A stretch of 64,000 nucleotides of DNA, taken from assembly GCA_030760725.1 (NCBI GenBank), contig JASWHV010000012.1:82782968-82846967 (forward strand), given 5' to 3'. The position numbers and the translations under genes are program-made. This DNA is from Neostapfia colusana. Taxonomy: Eukaryota; Streptophyta; Magnoliopsida; Poales; Poaceae. Shown one piece after another: positions 21,885-34,390 of the stretch (positions within the stretch are counted from its first letter, which is position 1; each line of letters opens with the position of its first letter). The notes beneath the pieces were generated by a model. That model had not been told where the DNA came from and ran no database searches. It was given only the letters and a program-made list of their open reading frames with translations.

Positions 21885-24750
21885 TGTGACACCCCAAAAT
21901 CCTGTTCAGAGGGGAGTTTAAAATTTTTTGGACGTGTTGCATGTGTTGCAAAAATTCAAATTTAAACTGAAATTCAAATTAAACTCAAAACAGAAAAGAA
22001 ATAGAAAAAGAAAAAGAAAACAGAAAACAAACCGACCAGTGGGCCGAAACCCACCATCCGGCCCACCCTGCCCCTGCGCCAGCCCGCAGCCGCGCACCCG
22101 CGCTCTCTCTCTCAGACAGGTGGGACCCACCTGTCATCCCTAACCCCCGATCGTCCGAAACTCGGACTGTTCACCCGCGCGCGCGTGATCACAACCGACC
22201 GGATTTCCGGCCGAGTTCTGGTTCCGGAGGACTCCCACTCGATCTAAACAAACCCACCGCCCTCCCCCGTCTATAAAAACCCCGGCCTCGTTCTGTTTTT
22301 CCCACGCGATCCGCCGTTTTTACTCCGGTGAGAAACCGAGCCCCTCCGGCGAATTCTGGCCGATCTACGCTCGGAAATTCCGATCTAACTCGCTGGTCTT
22401 GATCCACCGCCTCCGGGGAACCTCGCAGGTGCAGAAAACTTGGTGGTTTGCGGTTCAAACACAGCGCCGACGAGCCTCGCCGTGAATTCATCCCGGACCT
22501 CGTCGCCGACCGCCTTCCAGGACCTCCGAGCTCAAAAAAACCCACGAGGTGAGACCCCCGACCTCCCCTCCACCGATCTATGCCATAAAATCACAGTTTT
22601 AGGAAGAATTGATGAAGAACCGAAACTCTCCGGCGAGATCGCCGCCTCCCGCCGCCGTGCGCCGCCGGGCAGCGCCGCCGCGCTCGATCAGAGCGACGTG
22701 GCCGCTTGAGCGTCGTTTATTTTAAATCGCACGGTAGAATTTAAATCCCCGCGTACCGGTTCGACGTTACAATCTCAGCCGTCTGTTTTAAATCGGACGG
22801 TCCACATCAGCCCCACGTTATAAAGACTGAAAATCTTACGTGCTACCCCCTGGGGTTCTCAGGAAATAAGAGCTAGCACCGGAAACTTCTCATCTAGCCC
22901 ATGGAACTTCAGAAAATCATGTAAATCATTTAAAAATCAGTTTTAGCCCCTGGACTTAATAAAAATTAGGAAAAACTCCTCTGTTATGTGTAGCTAGACC
23001 CCTGAAAATTGTTAAAATAATATTATAGACCCTGTAGTGGGGTGAGTTTACCTTTTTAACCCTGTTTGATATTAAATTTAGGAAATTGAATATGTTGCTA
23101 GTATTTAAAATTTAAAAAGTGGGACAAACATATTGTCAAATTTAAATTAAAAACTTTCTCAGTACTTAGAAAACTTTGGAGTGAGATAAAAATAGATTTT
23201 TGGCTGAAATGAATCTGTTTAATTTATTATTCATATTTATTAGTTATAGGGACACATTTTTAAGTGAAGAATAGTTCTGAAAATTAGGAAAATAAATGTA
23301 AAATAGTTTACATCTGATGTAAACTATTTTACATTTATTTTACTAATTTTCAGAATTATTTTCTACTAAAAAATGTGTCCCTATAACCAATAAATGTGAT
23401 TAATCAATTAAACAGATTCATTTCAGCCAAAAATCTATTTTTATCTCACTCCAAGGTTTTCTAAGTACTGGGAAAGTTTTTAATTTGTCTTTGACAATAT
23501 GTTTGTCCCACCTTTTAAATTTTAAATACTAGCCACATATTCAAATTCCTAACTTTAATATCAACTAGAGTTAAAAAGGTAAACTCACCCCACTACAGGG
23601 TCCATTATATTATTTTAAGAACTTCCAGTGGTCTAGCTACACTTAACAGAGGGGTTTTTCCTAATTTTTATTAAGTCGAGGGGCTAAAACTGATTTTTAA
23701 ATGAATTTAAATGATTTTCTGAAGTTCCAGGGGCTAGATCAGAAGTTTCCGGGGCTAGCTCTTATTTTCCGAGAACCCCAGGGGGTAGCGCGTAAGAATT
23801 CCAGTCTTTATAACGTGGGGCTGACGTGGACCGTCCGATTTAAAACAGACGGCTGCGATTATAACATCGAACCGGTACGCGGGGATTTAAACTCTACCGT
23901 GCGATTTAAAATAAACGACGCACAAGCGGCCACGTCACTCTGATCGAGCGCGGGCGGCGCTGCCTAGCGGCGCACGGCGGCGGGAGGCGGCGATCTCGCC
24001 GGAGAGTTTCGAATTTTCGTAAATTCTTCCTAGAACTGTAATTTTATGGCATAGATCGGTAGAGGGGAGGTCGGGGATCTCACCTCAGGGGTTTTCTTGA
24101 GCTCGGAGGTCCCGAAAAGCGATCGGCGACGAGGTCCGAGGTGAACTCACGGCGAGGCTCGTCGGCGCTGTGTTTGAACCGCAAATCACCGAGTTTTCTG
24201 CACCTGCAAGGTTCCCCGGAGGCGGTGGATCAAGACCAGCGAGTTAGATCAGAATTCCCGAGCGTAGATCGAGCAGAATTCGCCGGAGGGGCTCGGGTTC
24301 TCACCGGAGAGAAAATCGGCGGATCGTGGGGGAAAACGGGACGATGCCGGGGATTTTATAGACGGGGGAGGGCGGCGTTCGGTTGTGATCGAGTTTGCGT
24401 CGCCCACGAATGAAATTCGGCTGGGATACGCGAGGATCCGGGGCGGTTTTGATTCGGGGTGAGAAGAGTCCGGCCGAGCGCGGCGCGAGCGCGAGGAGGA
24501 AGAAAGGTTGGCGGGGCCCGCGTGTCAGTGGAAAGAAGAGGGGGCGCGCGGCTGCGGGCTGGCGCGGGATGGGGTGGGCCGGCTGGTGGGTTTCGGCCCA
24601 CTGGCCGGTTTTTTTTCTGTTTTTCTTTTTCTTTTTCCATTTCTTTTCTGATTTGAATTTGAATTCCAACTAAGTTTGAATTTCTGCAGCCCATGCAATA
24701 CGTCCAAAAATTTTTAAATTCCCCTCTTAACAGGATTTTGGGGTGTTACA
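21885..24750. repeat. 2.9-kb imperfect palindrome of two Tekay-type LTR 5' parts
   Basis: The left arm (21885-23314, plus) starts TGTGACACCCC; the right arm (23316-24750, minus) ends GGGGTGTTACA. The arms turn at a single T at 23315, and the innermost 22 bp on each side match perfectly. Farther out the arms differ at several percent by eye, so they are related rather than freshly copied. Both contain the LTR promoter region (TATAAAA at 22273-22279 and its inverse near 24354). Both stop at the same internal LTR position. The right arm adjoins the polypurine tract and pol of a minus-strand element, so it is that element's truncated 3' LTR. Confidence 0.92.
22273..22279 (+). promoter_or_regulatory. 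TATA box, left palindrome arm
   Basis: TATAAAA in the same context as the TATA box at 3189. The right arm carries the inverse TTTTATA at 24354-24360. Confidence 0.55.
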
Positions 24751-24771
24751 GCTCTACCCCCCTTAAAAGAA
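24751..24771 (-). other. Polypurine tract of minus-strand Tekay-like element
   Basis: Reverse complement of the AAGGGGGTAGAGC motif, directly beside the LTR start at 24750. Confidence 0.75.
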
Positions 24772-24795
24772 ATCTCATCCTCAAGATTGGTGTTT

Positions 24796-27030
24796 CTAAG
24801 AAAACAATTTCAGAAATTGTGCCTTAAGCTCATCTTCTCGCTCCCATGTGGCCTCCTCTTCCGAGTGATGCTTCCACTGCACCTTGCACATCCGGATTCT
24901 TTCATTTCTGGTGAGGCGTTCCATTGTCTCCAAAATCTTGATTGGTTGCTCGGCATAAGACAAATCCTCAGCTACGTCCACCTCATTCATGGGTAACACC
25001 TCTTCAGGCGTTCTCAGACATTTCTTGAGCTGTGACACATGGAATACATCGTGCACATCCGATAGGCGAGCCGGTAATTCTAGTTGATACGCCACTTCGT
25101 CTTTCCTCTCCAGCACTTGAAACGGTCCGATGTATCGAGGTGACAACTTCCCTCTCACCTTGAATCGACGAAGTCCTCGGATAGGGGACACCTTGAGATA
25201 AACATAGTCTCCCACGTTGAAAACGAGCTCTCTCTCCCCGTATATCGGTATAGCTCTTTTGCCGTGTTTGTGCTATCCTCAAGTTGTTACGAATTTCCCT
25301 CACTTTCGCCTCGGCTTCTTGTAGTACTTCGGGACCAAACACTTTACTTTCCCTTGTTTGGTTCCAAAATAATGGAGTTCTGCACCTCCTCCCATACAAA
25401 GCTTCGAACGGTGACATCTTCATACTAGCCTGATAGCTGTTGTTATAGGAAAACTCCGCATACGGTAAGTTCTTATCCAAACTCCGATTGTTTTTGAGTG
25501 CACACGCTCTCAGCATATCCTCGAGAATCTGATTGGTCCTTTCCGTCTGCCCGTCAGTTTGGGCATGATAGGCAGAGCTGAAATTCAGATGGGTCCCCAT
25601 GGTTTCATGCAACTTCTGCCAGAACCTTGAGGTGAACTGTGTCCCTCAATCCGACACAATCTTCTTTGGCACTCCATGGTAACACACGATCCTTGACATG
25701 TACAACTCCGCCAATTTGGATCCACTGTAGCTTTCCTTCACAGGGATGAAGTGAGCTACCTTGGTTAGCCTGTCGATGATGACTCATATTGAATCATATC
25801 CTGATTGGGTCCTAGACAATCCCACTATGAAATCCATATCGATTTCTTCCCATTTCCATTCAGGCACTTTGAGTGGTTGCAATAATCTCGTGGGTCGTTG
25901 ATGTTCTGCTTTCACCAACTGACATGTGTCACATAGGACAACATGTTCCACGACATCTCGCTTCATGCCATACCACCAATACCTGCTCTTGAGGTCCTAG
26001 TACATCTTCGTACTCCCAGGATGGATGGAATAGTCGGAATCGTAAGCCTCCTTCAAAATCAATTCACGAATCTCTTTTACTTCAGGCACACAGATTCTTT
26101 TCCCGTGCCACACCGTACCTTGTTCATCCTCTCTGAAACCAGTAGCTTTATTTTCCTTGATGAGTTGTCTGATCTCTTGTTTCTTCTCGTCATTCTTTTG
26201 ACCCTGGCGTATGTCTCGCTCTAGTGTGGAGTCCACTTCCATGACGATGGCTTCACCACTATTCACCAGGCATAGATTGAGTCTTATAACATCGTCCTTC
26301 AATTCTGCAGGCATGTCCTTCAAGCTCAACCTATTGACTTGCACTTTCCGGCTTAAAGCATCTGCCACGACGTTTGCTTTTCCAGGATGATAGTTGATGC
26401 CCACATCAAAGTCATTAATTAGCTCTAACCATCTCTTGTGTCTGAGGTTGAGATCTGGCTGTGTGAAAATATACTTTAAACTCTTATGATCCGTATATAT
26501 CTCTGTCCTCTTCCCCATCAAATGTGCCGCCAAATTTTTAACGCGTGTACCACTGCGGCTAGTTCTAGGTCATGTGTAGGATAGTTCTTCTCGTGCTTCC
26601 GGAGCTGCCAGGATGCATAAGCCACGACATGCCTTTCTTGCATGAGAACACATACCAACCCGCTTCCAGAGGCATCGCAGTACACCGTAAAGTTCTTCTG
26701 CATATCTGGCATAACTAGCACTGGGGCAGTCGTCAATCTCTCCTTTAACTTTCTGAAAACTCGTCTCGCACTACGGCGTCCATGTGAATGTGATTCCCTT
26801 CTCCAACAGTTTGGTGAGGGGTCTCGAGATCTTGGAGAATCCCTCAATAAACCGTCGATAGTATCCAGCCAATCCCTAGAAGCTTCGAACTTCCCCGACA
26901 TTTTCAGGGGTCTTCCACTTCTGTATATCCTCGATTTTGGCAGGATCCACGGAGATTCCTCCCTCCGAGATTATATGTCCTAAGAAGGGAACTCTCTTCA
27001 GCCAAAACTCACACTTGCTCAACTTGGCAT
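24796..27030 (-). pseudogene. Decayed pol: late RT, RNase H, integrase, chromodomain
   Basis: The minus-strand translation follows the 2-2728 protein closely from YAKLSKCEFW (after the RT catalytic box) to the chromodomain end KLFS. It is broken into several frames: 26876-27030, 26518-26901, 25997-26533, 25784-25966, 25605-25787, 25004-25612 and 24796-25215. One stop falls in the second integrase catalytic motif (Arg codon of DRGTQF changed to TGA near 25650). The RT fingers and the catalytic DD box are missing. It cannot encode an active protein. Confidence 0.9.
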
Positions 27031-27036
27031 TTTTTT

Positions 27037-27225
27037 CGGCCCAGATGGGGTGGGCCGGCTGGTGGGTTTCGGCCCACTGGCCGGTTTTTTTCTGTTTTTC
27101 TTTTTCCATTTCTTTTCTGGTTTGAATTTGAATTTGAATTCCAACTAAGTTTGAATTTCTGCAGCCCATGCAATACGTTCAAAAATTTTTAAATTCCCCT
27201 CTTAACAGGATTTTGGGGTGTTACA
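27037..27225 (-). repeat. LTR 5'-end fragment between protease and RT
   Basis: About 189 bp nearly identical to the first 189 bp of the right-arm LTR (24562-24750), from GGGTGTTACA back to the CCGGCCCACC region. It is joined to protease on one side and to mid-RT on the other. No target duplication is visible. Confidence 0.88.
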
Positions 27226-28575
27226 CGGGAGAATTAACCAACATAGTATATTTCAAGTGTGATATGGGTAGATTATACTTGGCAACATACTTGGATGATA
27301 TGAATGAATGTGATGCTCCGAAATCAAATAAAACTGTAGCTGAGTTGGAGTTGGCAAGGAACATACCAACCACAACGTCCTCAGCCTGTTGCGCCTCCCT
27401 AGCGGAGACATGATTCACATTGCCATGAGCGTAGTTCTGCCATGTCCACGGTTACCTTGATTAGCTCCTCCGTTTGGCCATGGGTTCTGCTTGGGCACGT
27501 TGGTCGGCCTTCCAAGACCTTTCCTCGGGCACTGACTAGCAAAGTGTCCCGCCTCTCCATATGCAAAGCATGCCTTGTTGCCCAGGACAGTAGGAACGTT
27601 GGGACGGGGGTTTTAAACAGGGGTGCCCATGTTTGGACGAGGCGCAGGAGGCATAGGCATACGGGGTGCTTGCCCAACGGGTCGTTGCTGCGGTGGTTGG
27701 TTAGGGCGAAAAGTAGAAGCAGACGAGCCATACTGTGGTGCAGCTGGGGGCATGAAACGGGGACGTACATTGCTCCCTTGTGGCTGGTATGGCATCTTCC
27801 TCTTGCCCTCTTGCTCGATCTCTCGGATCTTGCTCTCAACCACTATGGCTTTGTCAACTAGCTTCTGGAAGTTTGCATAGTCATTGTTGAGAAGCTAAAC
27901 CTGGATCTCATTGTTCAACCCTCTCATGAACAAGTATTACTTCCGTTGATCCGAGTTGACATCTTCGGGGACATACCGTGACAGTTGCGTGAACTTGTTG
28001 AGGTACTCATTCACGCTCTTCTTGCCTTGGCGGAGACCTTCGAACTCTTGCCTTTTGGGCATCATGACTCCAGCAGAGACGTAATGAGAGCGGAAACTCT
28101 CTTTGAACTCAGCCCAAGTGATAGTCTCCTGGTCGACATGAGTGTTGCAAAGAGCGTCCCACCAGTCAGTGGCTGCTCCCATGAGTTGGTGTCATGCGAA
28201 GAGAACTTTCTCCCGATCATTGCACTGAACAATGGCAAGCTTCTTCTCCATGGACTTCAACCAATCGTCGGCCTCCATGGGATCATTAGCTTGTGCAAAA
28301 GTAGACAGTTGAGTCCTCATGAACTCTCCCAGTCGGTTGTGAGCCGGCGGTGGTGGTGGTGGTGCAGGAACGAGGTTGTTGTTGTTAGCTTGCAGCTGAC
28401 CCAAAATTTGAATCATAGTTTGCATAAGCTAGTTCTGCATAGCCATCAACCGTTCAAGATTGTTTTCACCAGCCTCAGGGTTAGAATTTTTCAAGAACTT
28501 CAACGTGGTCATCCTCTTGGAGTTCCTGGTTGCCACGGCGTTCCTCCTTTGACGACCGGCATTTTCTCTCACCAT
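27226..28575 (-). pseudogene. Decayed gag-protease of the minus-strand element
   Basis: The frame begins at the ATG at 28575 (MVRENAGRRQR-like, basic). A poly-proline stretch (PAPPPPPPAHNRL, near 28350) precedes a Retrotrans_gag-type capsid (WWDALCNTH...FRSHYVS...GKKSVNEYLNKF, 27937-28182). A zinc knuckle follows near 27560 with its second Cys changed to Tyr. The protease reads VLFDFGASHSFIS near 27310, with the usual DSGA changed to DFGA. In-frame stops occur near 28430 and 28190, with further frame changes. Protease ends at NSP where the LTR fragment begins. Confidence 0.85.
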
Positions 28576-29005
28576 CTGTGAGTGAGAGTTAGAAGTTTAG
28601 ATTGACCCTCCAACTATATGCATCAAGGGTATGAACTATATATCAACCTATATGAGGATGTGAACACATACCGAAGCATCTCACATCTCTCTACTATGTG
28701 TGGATATGGACAACGCTGAAACGTCCCACAACTCACACTAAGCACACAAGCACAAGCAATCATCACAAAAGTTCACACCACTCCTATTCAAGCTTATTCA
28801 ATAGGGGTCCTATGTGGTTTGGGGTGATACTAATCTGTGATCAATCTGTGACTTCTACATAGGCTTGCACCCTACGGTTAACGTGGCTCTAATGCCAATC
28901 TATGCACTCTACTTAGGCTTGCGTCCTATGTTCAACGTGGCTTCTAATACCACTCTGTGACTAGGTCTGTGTCCTACGGTCAATGTGGCAGCTGTGATAC
29001 CAATC
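28576..29005 (-). other. Leader with three primer-binding-site-like repeats
   Basis: Reading the minus strand, TTGGTATCACAGC lies right next to the LTR end (about 28991-29003), resembling the initiator-Met tRNA site TGGTATCAGAGC. Two further diverged copies follow (near 28945-28960 and 28885-28900), each with a downstream CACGTT...CGTAGG block. No ORF of note. Confidence 0.65.
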
Positions 29006-29523
29006 TGTGATGCCCGGTCCCGTGAAAACGGATCCGAACTAATGCATATATGTGCCCATGATGTTCATCACACATACACATGTAATCCACAAACTGAATA
29101 CAGAATATAACTACGAATAATAGGGTTTAAGTGCTTTATTACATCAATCTCTAACTTATTCTTGCAGCGAAAGTCTCTAACTTATTCTAGCAGCGGAAGT
29201 CTTCTACACGATAGCGGAAGTAAACTAAGCACGGCAGCGGCTCTATCTTCAACTCCATTCTCACAGGCAAGTTGACGGTAGATCGCACGCCTAATACTTC
29301 ACATGATCTTCGAAGTATTCTTCTCCTGTTGCTAATGATGAAGTAATAATGCAAGTTTGAGTACATGACGTACTCAGCAAGTGCGGAAAAATATGATATG
29401 TAGCTTACAGCAAGGTAGGATTAAAAAAGCTTATTGCAGAAAGCAAGGTTTATTTCACAAACATGGTAAAACAACAACTAACTTTAAGTGAATTTAATCC
29501 CAACATATATCCAATTAAAACAA

Positions 29524-32500
29524 TGTGACGCCCTCAATTCTGTGGAAAAACCACGGAACCGAGAACTGATGCATATGTGTGCCCAAGATGTTCATCACAC
29601 ATATACACATCATCCACAAACTGAATTTCAGAATATATATATAACCACGAATAACAGAGTTTATTACAATTTCTCATGAGTCTTTGACTCATGCTAACAG
29701 CGGAAGTCTTAATCTAACAGCAGAAGTCTTTATTCTAGCAGCGGAAGTCTTCTAACTAATGCAGAAGCAATCTAAGCAGCAGCAACTCCATCTCTGCTCC
29801 ATCCCCATAGGCAAGGTTGAGGACAGATTACACGCCTAAGACTCCACTTGGTCTTCATAGTAATCTTCTCCTGTAGCTGATGATGGAGTAATAATGCAAG
29901 TTTGAGTACAATGATGTACTCAGCAAGTGCGGAAAATATGATATGTAGCTCGCAACAAGATAGGTATAAAAAGGCTCATTGTAGAAAGCAAAGTTATTTC
30001 TCAAAAAAACCACGATAAAATAGCAACTTAACTTTAAGTGAACGTAATCCCAACACGTATTAAAATACCAATTATACATCCATTATGTTCATCACTTCCT
30101 ATGTCCCAACCAGACATTAATCAACCTCATTCTTGCTCACGAATACCTTTCCGAATTCGCTACCATCTCACAAATAACATCTCGTATTCGCTACCATTTC
30201 ATCTCATAAACAATTCCGTCTTCACACCGAGACCAATCTCATTGCCATAACTCAACAGTCATGCAACCAAATCTTATCACCCGAACTCAATAGTCCCGAA
30301 AGACAAACCATAACCCAAAACCATAACCAGTAACCATCCCAACTAATCATAGAAGTTGGCCAGACGCTCGTGACCGTAATCTCGGCTATCATGATAGTTT
30401 TAGACTCTACAGAGTTTGCACCTTTTTACCCATAAGTTTGTGATTTCGTCACCCATCGGCGACTGCAGAACCTCCATTATACCAGTACACAACTGTCGGT
30501 GTATGGCTAAGAGATCACAAAATACCCTTTACAATGGAGTTACTAGATATATGGACTCACTAAGGTTTCACTAGCAGGCTAGAATCTCCAATACTCCCAC
30601 CCACAGGCCCCCTCTTGTGCCATGCAGTTCCCAGGGCAGTCCTCACTCGACTCTCATTCCCGCGCCTTCCACGGTCCATAACAATCCAGTAACTCACCTA
30701 ATTAATCAGCTAAGCCGCACCCATACTTGGCCTTGTGGTGGCACTGTTATCCTGGCATGTGCTCGCATGAACCGGTCCTTAGATCTACGGCAAGTAAACC
30801 ACCATCTCATTCTACTTCATTCACAAACCCAGGCTTGTCTAGATCTCCCTCCGATCCATGTTCATTAACAACATCAGTTCCTCAATATTCTTACGAGTGC
30901 AGTTAGCTAGACACATCTATCTCGCTTCCCGTAATCCCATGCACTCAGTGAAGCATAAAACCAAAAACCATACCCGACTCACAAACTTCACTGGCGACAA
31001 GGGTGGTTTAACCAAAACTAGTAAACTCCTATAAAAGGATTTCCATCATGTTTGACTCAGCACCCACACCTTTTCGCAAACAAAACAGTTTTCCAAAACA
31101 TAGAATCAATATGGTCAAGGGGCACTTGTCTTGTTCTAGCTGTTCCGTTTGCTCAAAATCTTGTTGTTGTAGTCCGTCGTAGATAGCTCCCTGAGCTTGC
31201 CCTTCTATACAAGATCACGCACATACAAGATTCACAAAAATCAATATCATGCACAAACTTTAACTAGATGCGATGATGCATATGCATGCTATCCTACAAT
31301 CAGTTTCTATTAGATCAGTTTGTACATGTTCTTGCATGGTTTTCATGGGTTCTACGATGAACAGAGGTGCTCAGATTAAATGTGGACGTGGCGATGATCT
31401 TGACTCTAGATCAAACCGATCAACACGTGATCTATCCACGAAAAAGCTTCTGTTCGAGAGAAATCAAAGAACAGATGCAAAGAAAACACGATGATGTCGT
31501 AAGGTGGTATTAGAAATCTACCTTATGTTCTTCTTAGTCTCGGGGTCCTTCTCCTATCAAGACAGATCGTTGGGGCTCTTTTCCGGCGATCTCCCTCGAC
31601 CGAACTCCGGCGAAGGGTTTACTCGGCAAGCTGGGGCTAGGGCTCTAAGTTGTCGGCTCAGGAGGTGGAAAAGAAGTTCGTGGTTTCGGCCAAAGGTTCT
31701 GGGTTCTATTTATAATCGGGAGGAGAAGAGTCCTAATCTGATTGTATTTCGAATAAGAGTCCTATTCAAATTGTCGTTGAATCTTAACAACTTATTTTTA
31801 GTTGATTTGGTGCGGTAACATTGTGGAATTCGTGTCGGTTTCCCCCCGTACCGGTATTCCCACGCGTACAGAGCAAAAACCGCTCCAGAACTCGTTACCT
31901 CCGTGGTGATGAGCTCCGGAAGCTCCACGTGTCCTGCGGGAACCTGGGCTCCCTTTTTCCGCAGAGACGAGCTCCGGTTGTGCCGCGTGTGAGGCGGGCG
32001 AGACCTCCCTCTTCTTCGGAGGTGAGCTCCGCGTGCGCCACGTGTCTGGTGGGTCGGGACCTCCCCTCTCAACAGAGGCGAGCTCCGCAAACGCCACGTG
32101 TCAGTTTCCGGACCTCCCTTCTCTTCGGAGGTGAGCTCCGATATTGCCACGTGTCCTAGCAGGTCCAGACTTCCTCTCTCCTCAGAGACAGGCTCCGAGG
32201 TTGACACGTGTCCAATAGTGACGGACCTTCCGGGGTGAGCTCCGAGAGCGACACGTGTCCCACTCGGCTGGTCCTCTCTTTTCCGTGATGACTAGCTCCG
32301 CAGTCGACACGTGTCCTTCGGGACTGGCCTCGCTCCTCTGCAGAGGCTAGCTCCGGGGCAACACGTGTCCCACGGGGTCAGACCTCTTCCCCTTTTTGCG
32401 GGGATGAGCCCCGAGTCGGCCACGTAGCCAATTTAGCGGCGGGAGTTGTCTTCAGTGCTTTCTATAAACTGGAATTTGCTCCTTTTGCCTAACTTTTTGA

Positions 32501-32577
32501 CTCTTTCTTGGTTTCAATCTTATAAAAATGTTTATGAAACATGAATATATGCAGAAATAAAAAAAGAGGGTGTCACA
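29524..32577 (-). mobile_element. Solo LTR of family A (3,054 bp)
   Basis: On the plus strand it runs from TGTGACGCCC to GGGTGTCACA. The flanks read AACAA (29519-29523) and AACAT (32578-32582), a 4-of-5 match consistent with an aged target duplication. It contains the minus-strand counterpart of the family A promoter (TATAAATA at 31707-31714) and G-box array. It provides the complete length of the LTR truncated at 15278-21884. Confidence 0.85.
31926..32430 (-). repeat. G-box array in the family A solo LTR, about 10 modules
   Basis: CACGTG or its decayed form starts near 31926, 31984 (decayed), 32039, 32095, 32148, 32205, 32252, 32308, 32362 and 32421 (CACGTA). Spacing is 47-59 bp. The intervening GAGCTCCG and GGACCTCC blocks are those of the 15440-16190 array. 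Confidence 0.85.
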
Positions 32578-33271
32578 AACATCAACATACCTCCTTTATG
32601 ATTCACCACCTTTTCATGTCTCATCAAGACATTTATCTTTCTAATGCTCATAATGACCATCTCATGATCATATCCATCTCATATCCGAAACCAAATCTCA
32701 TTGTTTCGACTCAACAGTCCGAAACCATTCTCATTACCAGGACTCAGCAGTCCCGAAACCAAATTCCAAAGACCAAACCATACCATTAACCAAACCGATG
32801 ACCATACCAATAACCATCCCAAACCATACCATGACTAAACCAAACATCCATTCCGAAAACCATCCTATCTAATTATGGAAGTTAGCCAAGTGCTTGTGAC
32901 CAGAAGCACGGCTATCATGATAGTTTTACACTCTGCAGAGGTGGCACCATTTTACCCACAAGTTTATGATTTTGTCACCCGTCGGCGACTGCAGAACCTC
33001 CATTATACCTGTACACAACCGTCGGTGTATGACTAAGAGATCACAAAATAGCCTTTACAAAGGGGCTACTAAATGTATGGACTCACTAAGGTTTCACCAG
33101 CAGGCTCGAATCACCATTCTCCCACCTACGGGCCCCCTCTTGTGCCATGCAGTTCCCAGGACAGTCCTCTCTCGACTCCCATTCCCCGCGCCTTCCACGA
33201 TCCATAACAATCTAGCAACTTACCTAATTAGTCAGCTAAGCCACACCCATACTTGACGTTGTGGTGGCACT

Positions 33272-33640
33272 TACTACAGGAATCCCAGCGATTTGCGACG
33301 GCCGAGGCCGTCGCAAATAAGTGTAAAACTGTCGCAAAATTGCGACAGTTTTACTTATTTGCAATGGTTTCCGGCCGTCGCTTGTTTTTTGTCGTAATTA
33401 AATTTATTAGCGACTGCCGCCATCGCAAATAAACTTGTTTGCAACGGCTTAGACCCGCCGTCTCAAACAAGGGTCCGGGCCCAGCTGATGGGCCCGACCC
33501 GACAATTTGCGACGGCCAGCCGTGGCCGTCGCAAGTAAGTACTTAATTTGCGACGGCCGCCGCAAATTACGTAGGTTAATTTGTAACAGGATGAACACTT
33601 ATTTGCGACGGTACTGTATAAAAAGCCGTGGCAAATAAGG
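33272..33640. repeat. CACTA terminal and subterminal repeats
   Basis: TTTGCGACGGC or its inverse occurs at least eight times (near 33290, 33320, 33340, 33420, 33440, 33505, 33550, 33602 and 33640), several as close inverted pairs able to form hairpins. Such subterminal arrays are TnpA binding sites in characterised CACTA elements. Confidence 0.8.
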
Positions 33641-34390
33641 TTTTTATTTTTTTTAAAAAACTGAACATTCTGCCCAGCTCGATGAACAGAAACACAATAG
33701 ACATAACATCAGATAAATAAGGAATAGAAAAATACAACATCCTCGCCGCTCCATCGATCACAACACAAAAGTCTCACATCTCATCACAAGAATACAAAAA
33801 TAAGGAAGAGGCTCTCCGGTAACGTCCACTTCCTACAGAGCCGCCAACATCCTTGTCGCGCGCCAGTCCAGGCGTCGGTATAGACATATAGAAGTTTGAG
33901 CCTCCGTCGCCGATCTCTGCAACACATAGAAGTTGTTGGACATATTAATTTGTTTAGAACTTCATTTTTTACTAAAATTGATTAAACAAGCTAGAATTGA
34001 TCATATTGAACTTAGTTTATTTAATTTAAGTTAGATTTGCTATATGTTTGATTATATAAGACTAAGTAAGCCTACAATACCTAAGTAAGACTACAATTTG
34101 TTTGGCATAAAAGTAAGACTAAATTTTATAAATTAAGACTAAGTAAGCACATTTTTTATTATGAATAGCCGGAGAAACATGCACCGGCGGCGGTAGCTCT
34201 AGTTCCGGCGGTGGAATCGGCGGTGGCAGTGGAGGAAGCTGGAGATGCAACCCCTGGACATCGCAGCCTTGAAAGAAACTCTGTGGTTGCAAAAGTTGTA
34301 GGTTATTATATATTATTAAGAATGCGCTAAATTTAAATTACTTTAGTTTACTGTCATCGTCTGTCACTGCATCTCCATCGTCTGTCGCAT

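Larger units (their letters stand above)
24751..29005 (-). mobile_element. Rearranged minus-strand Tekay-like element, internal region
   Basis: In minus-strand order: leader with primer-site-like repeats, gag, protease, a short LTR fragment in place of the first half of RT, the rest of pol, then polypurine tract and truncated 3' LTR (right palindrome arm). All coding parts are damaged. The 5' flank (29006 onward) is an LTR resembling family A at its end, not the Tekay-type LTR found at the 3' side. Confidence 0.8.
29006..33271 (-). repeat. Minus-strand LTR, 3' half only, split by a solo LTR
   Basis: The LTR end is at 29006 (TGTGATGCCCGG on the plus strand, CCGGGCATCACA on the minus). Segments 29006-29523 and 32578-33271 are collinear with the 3' half of family A LTRs. 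The CACTA terminus at 33272 cuts it off, so the promoter half is missing. It adjoins the primer site of the minus-strand element and so acts as its 5' LTR. Confidence 0.72.
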
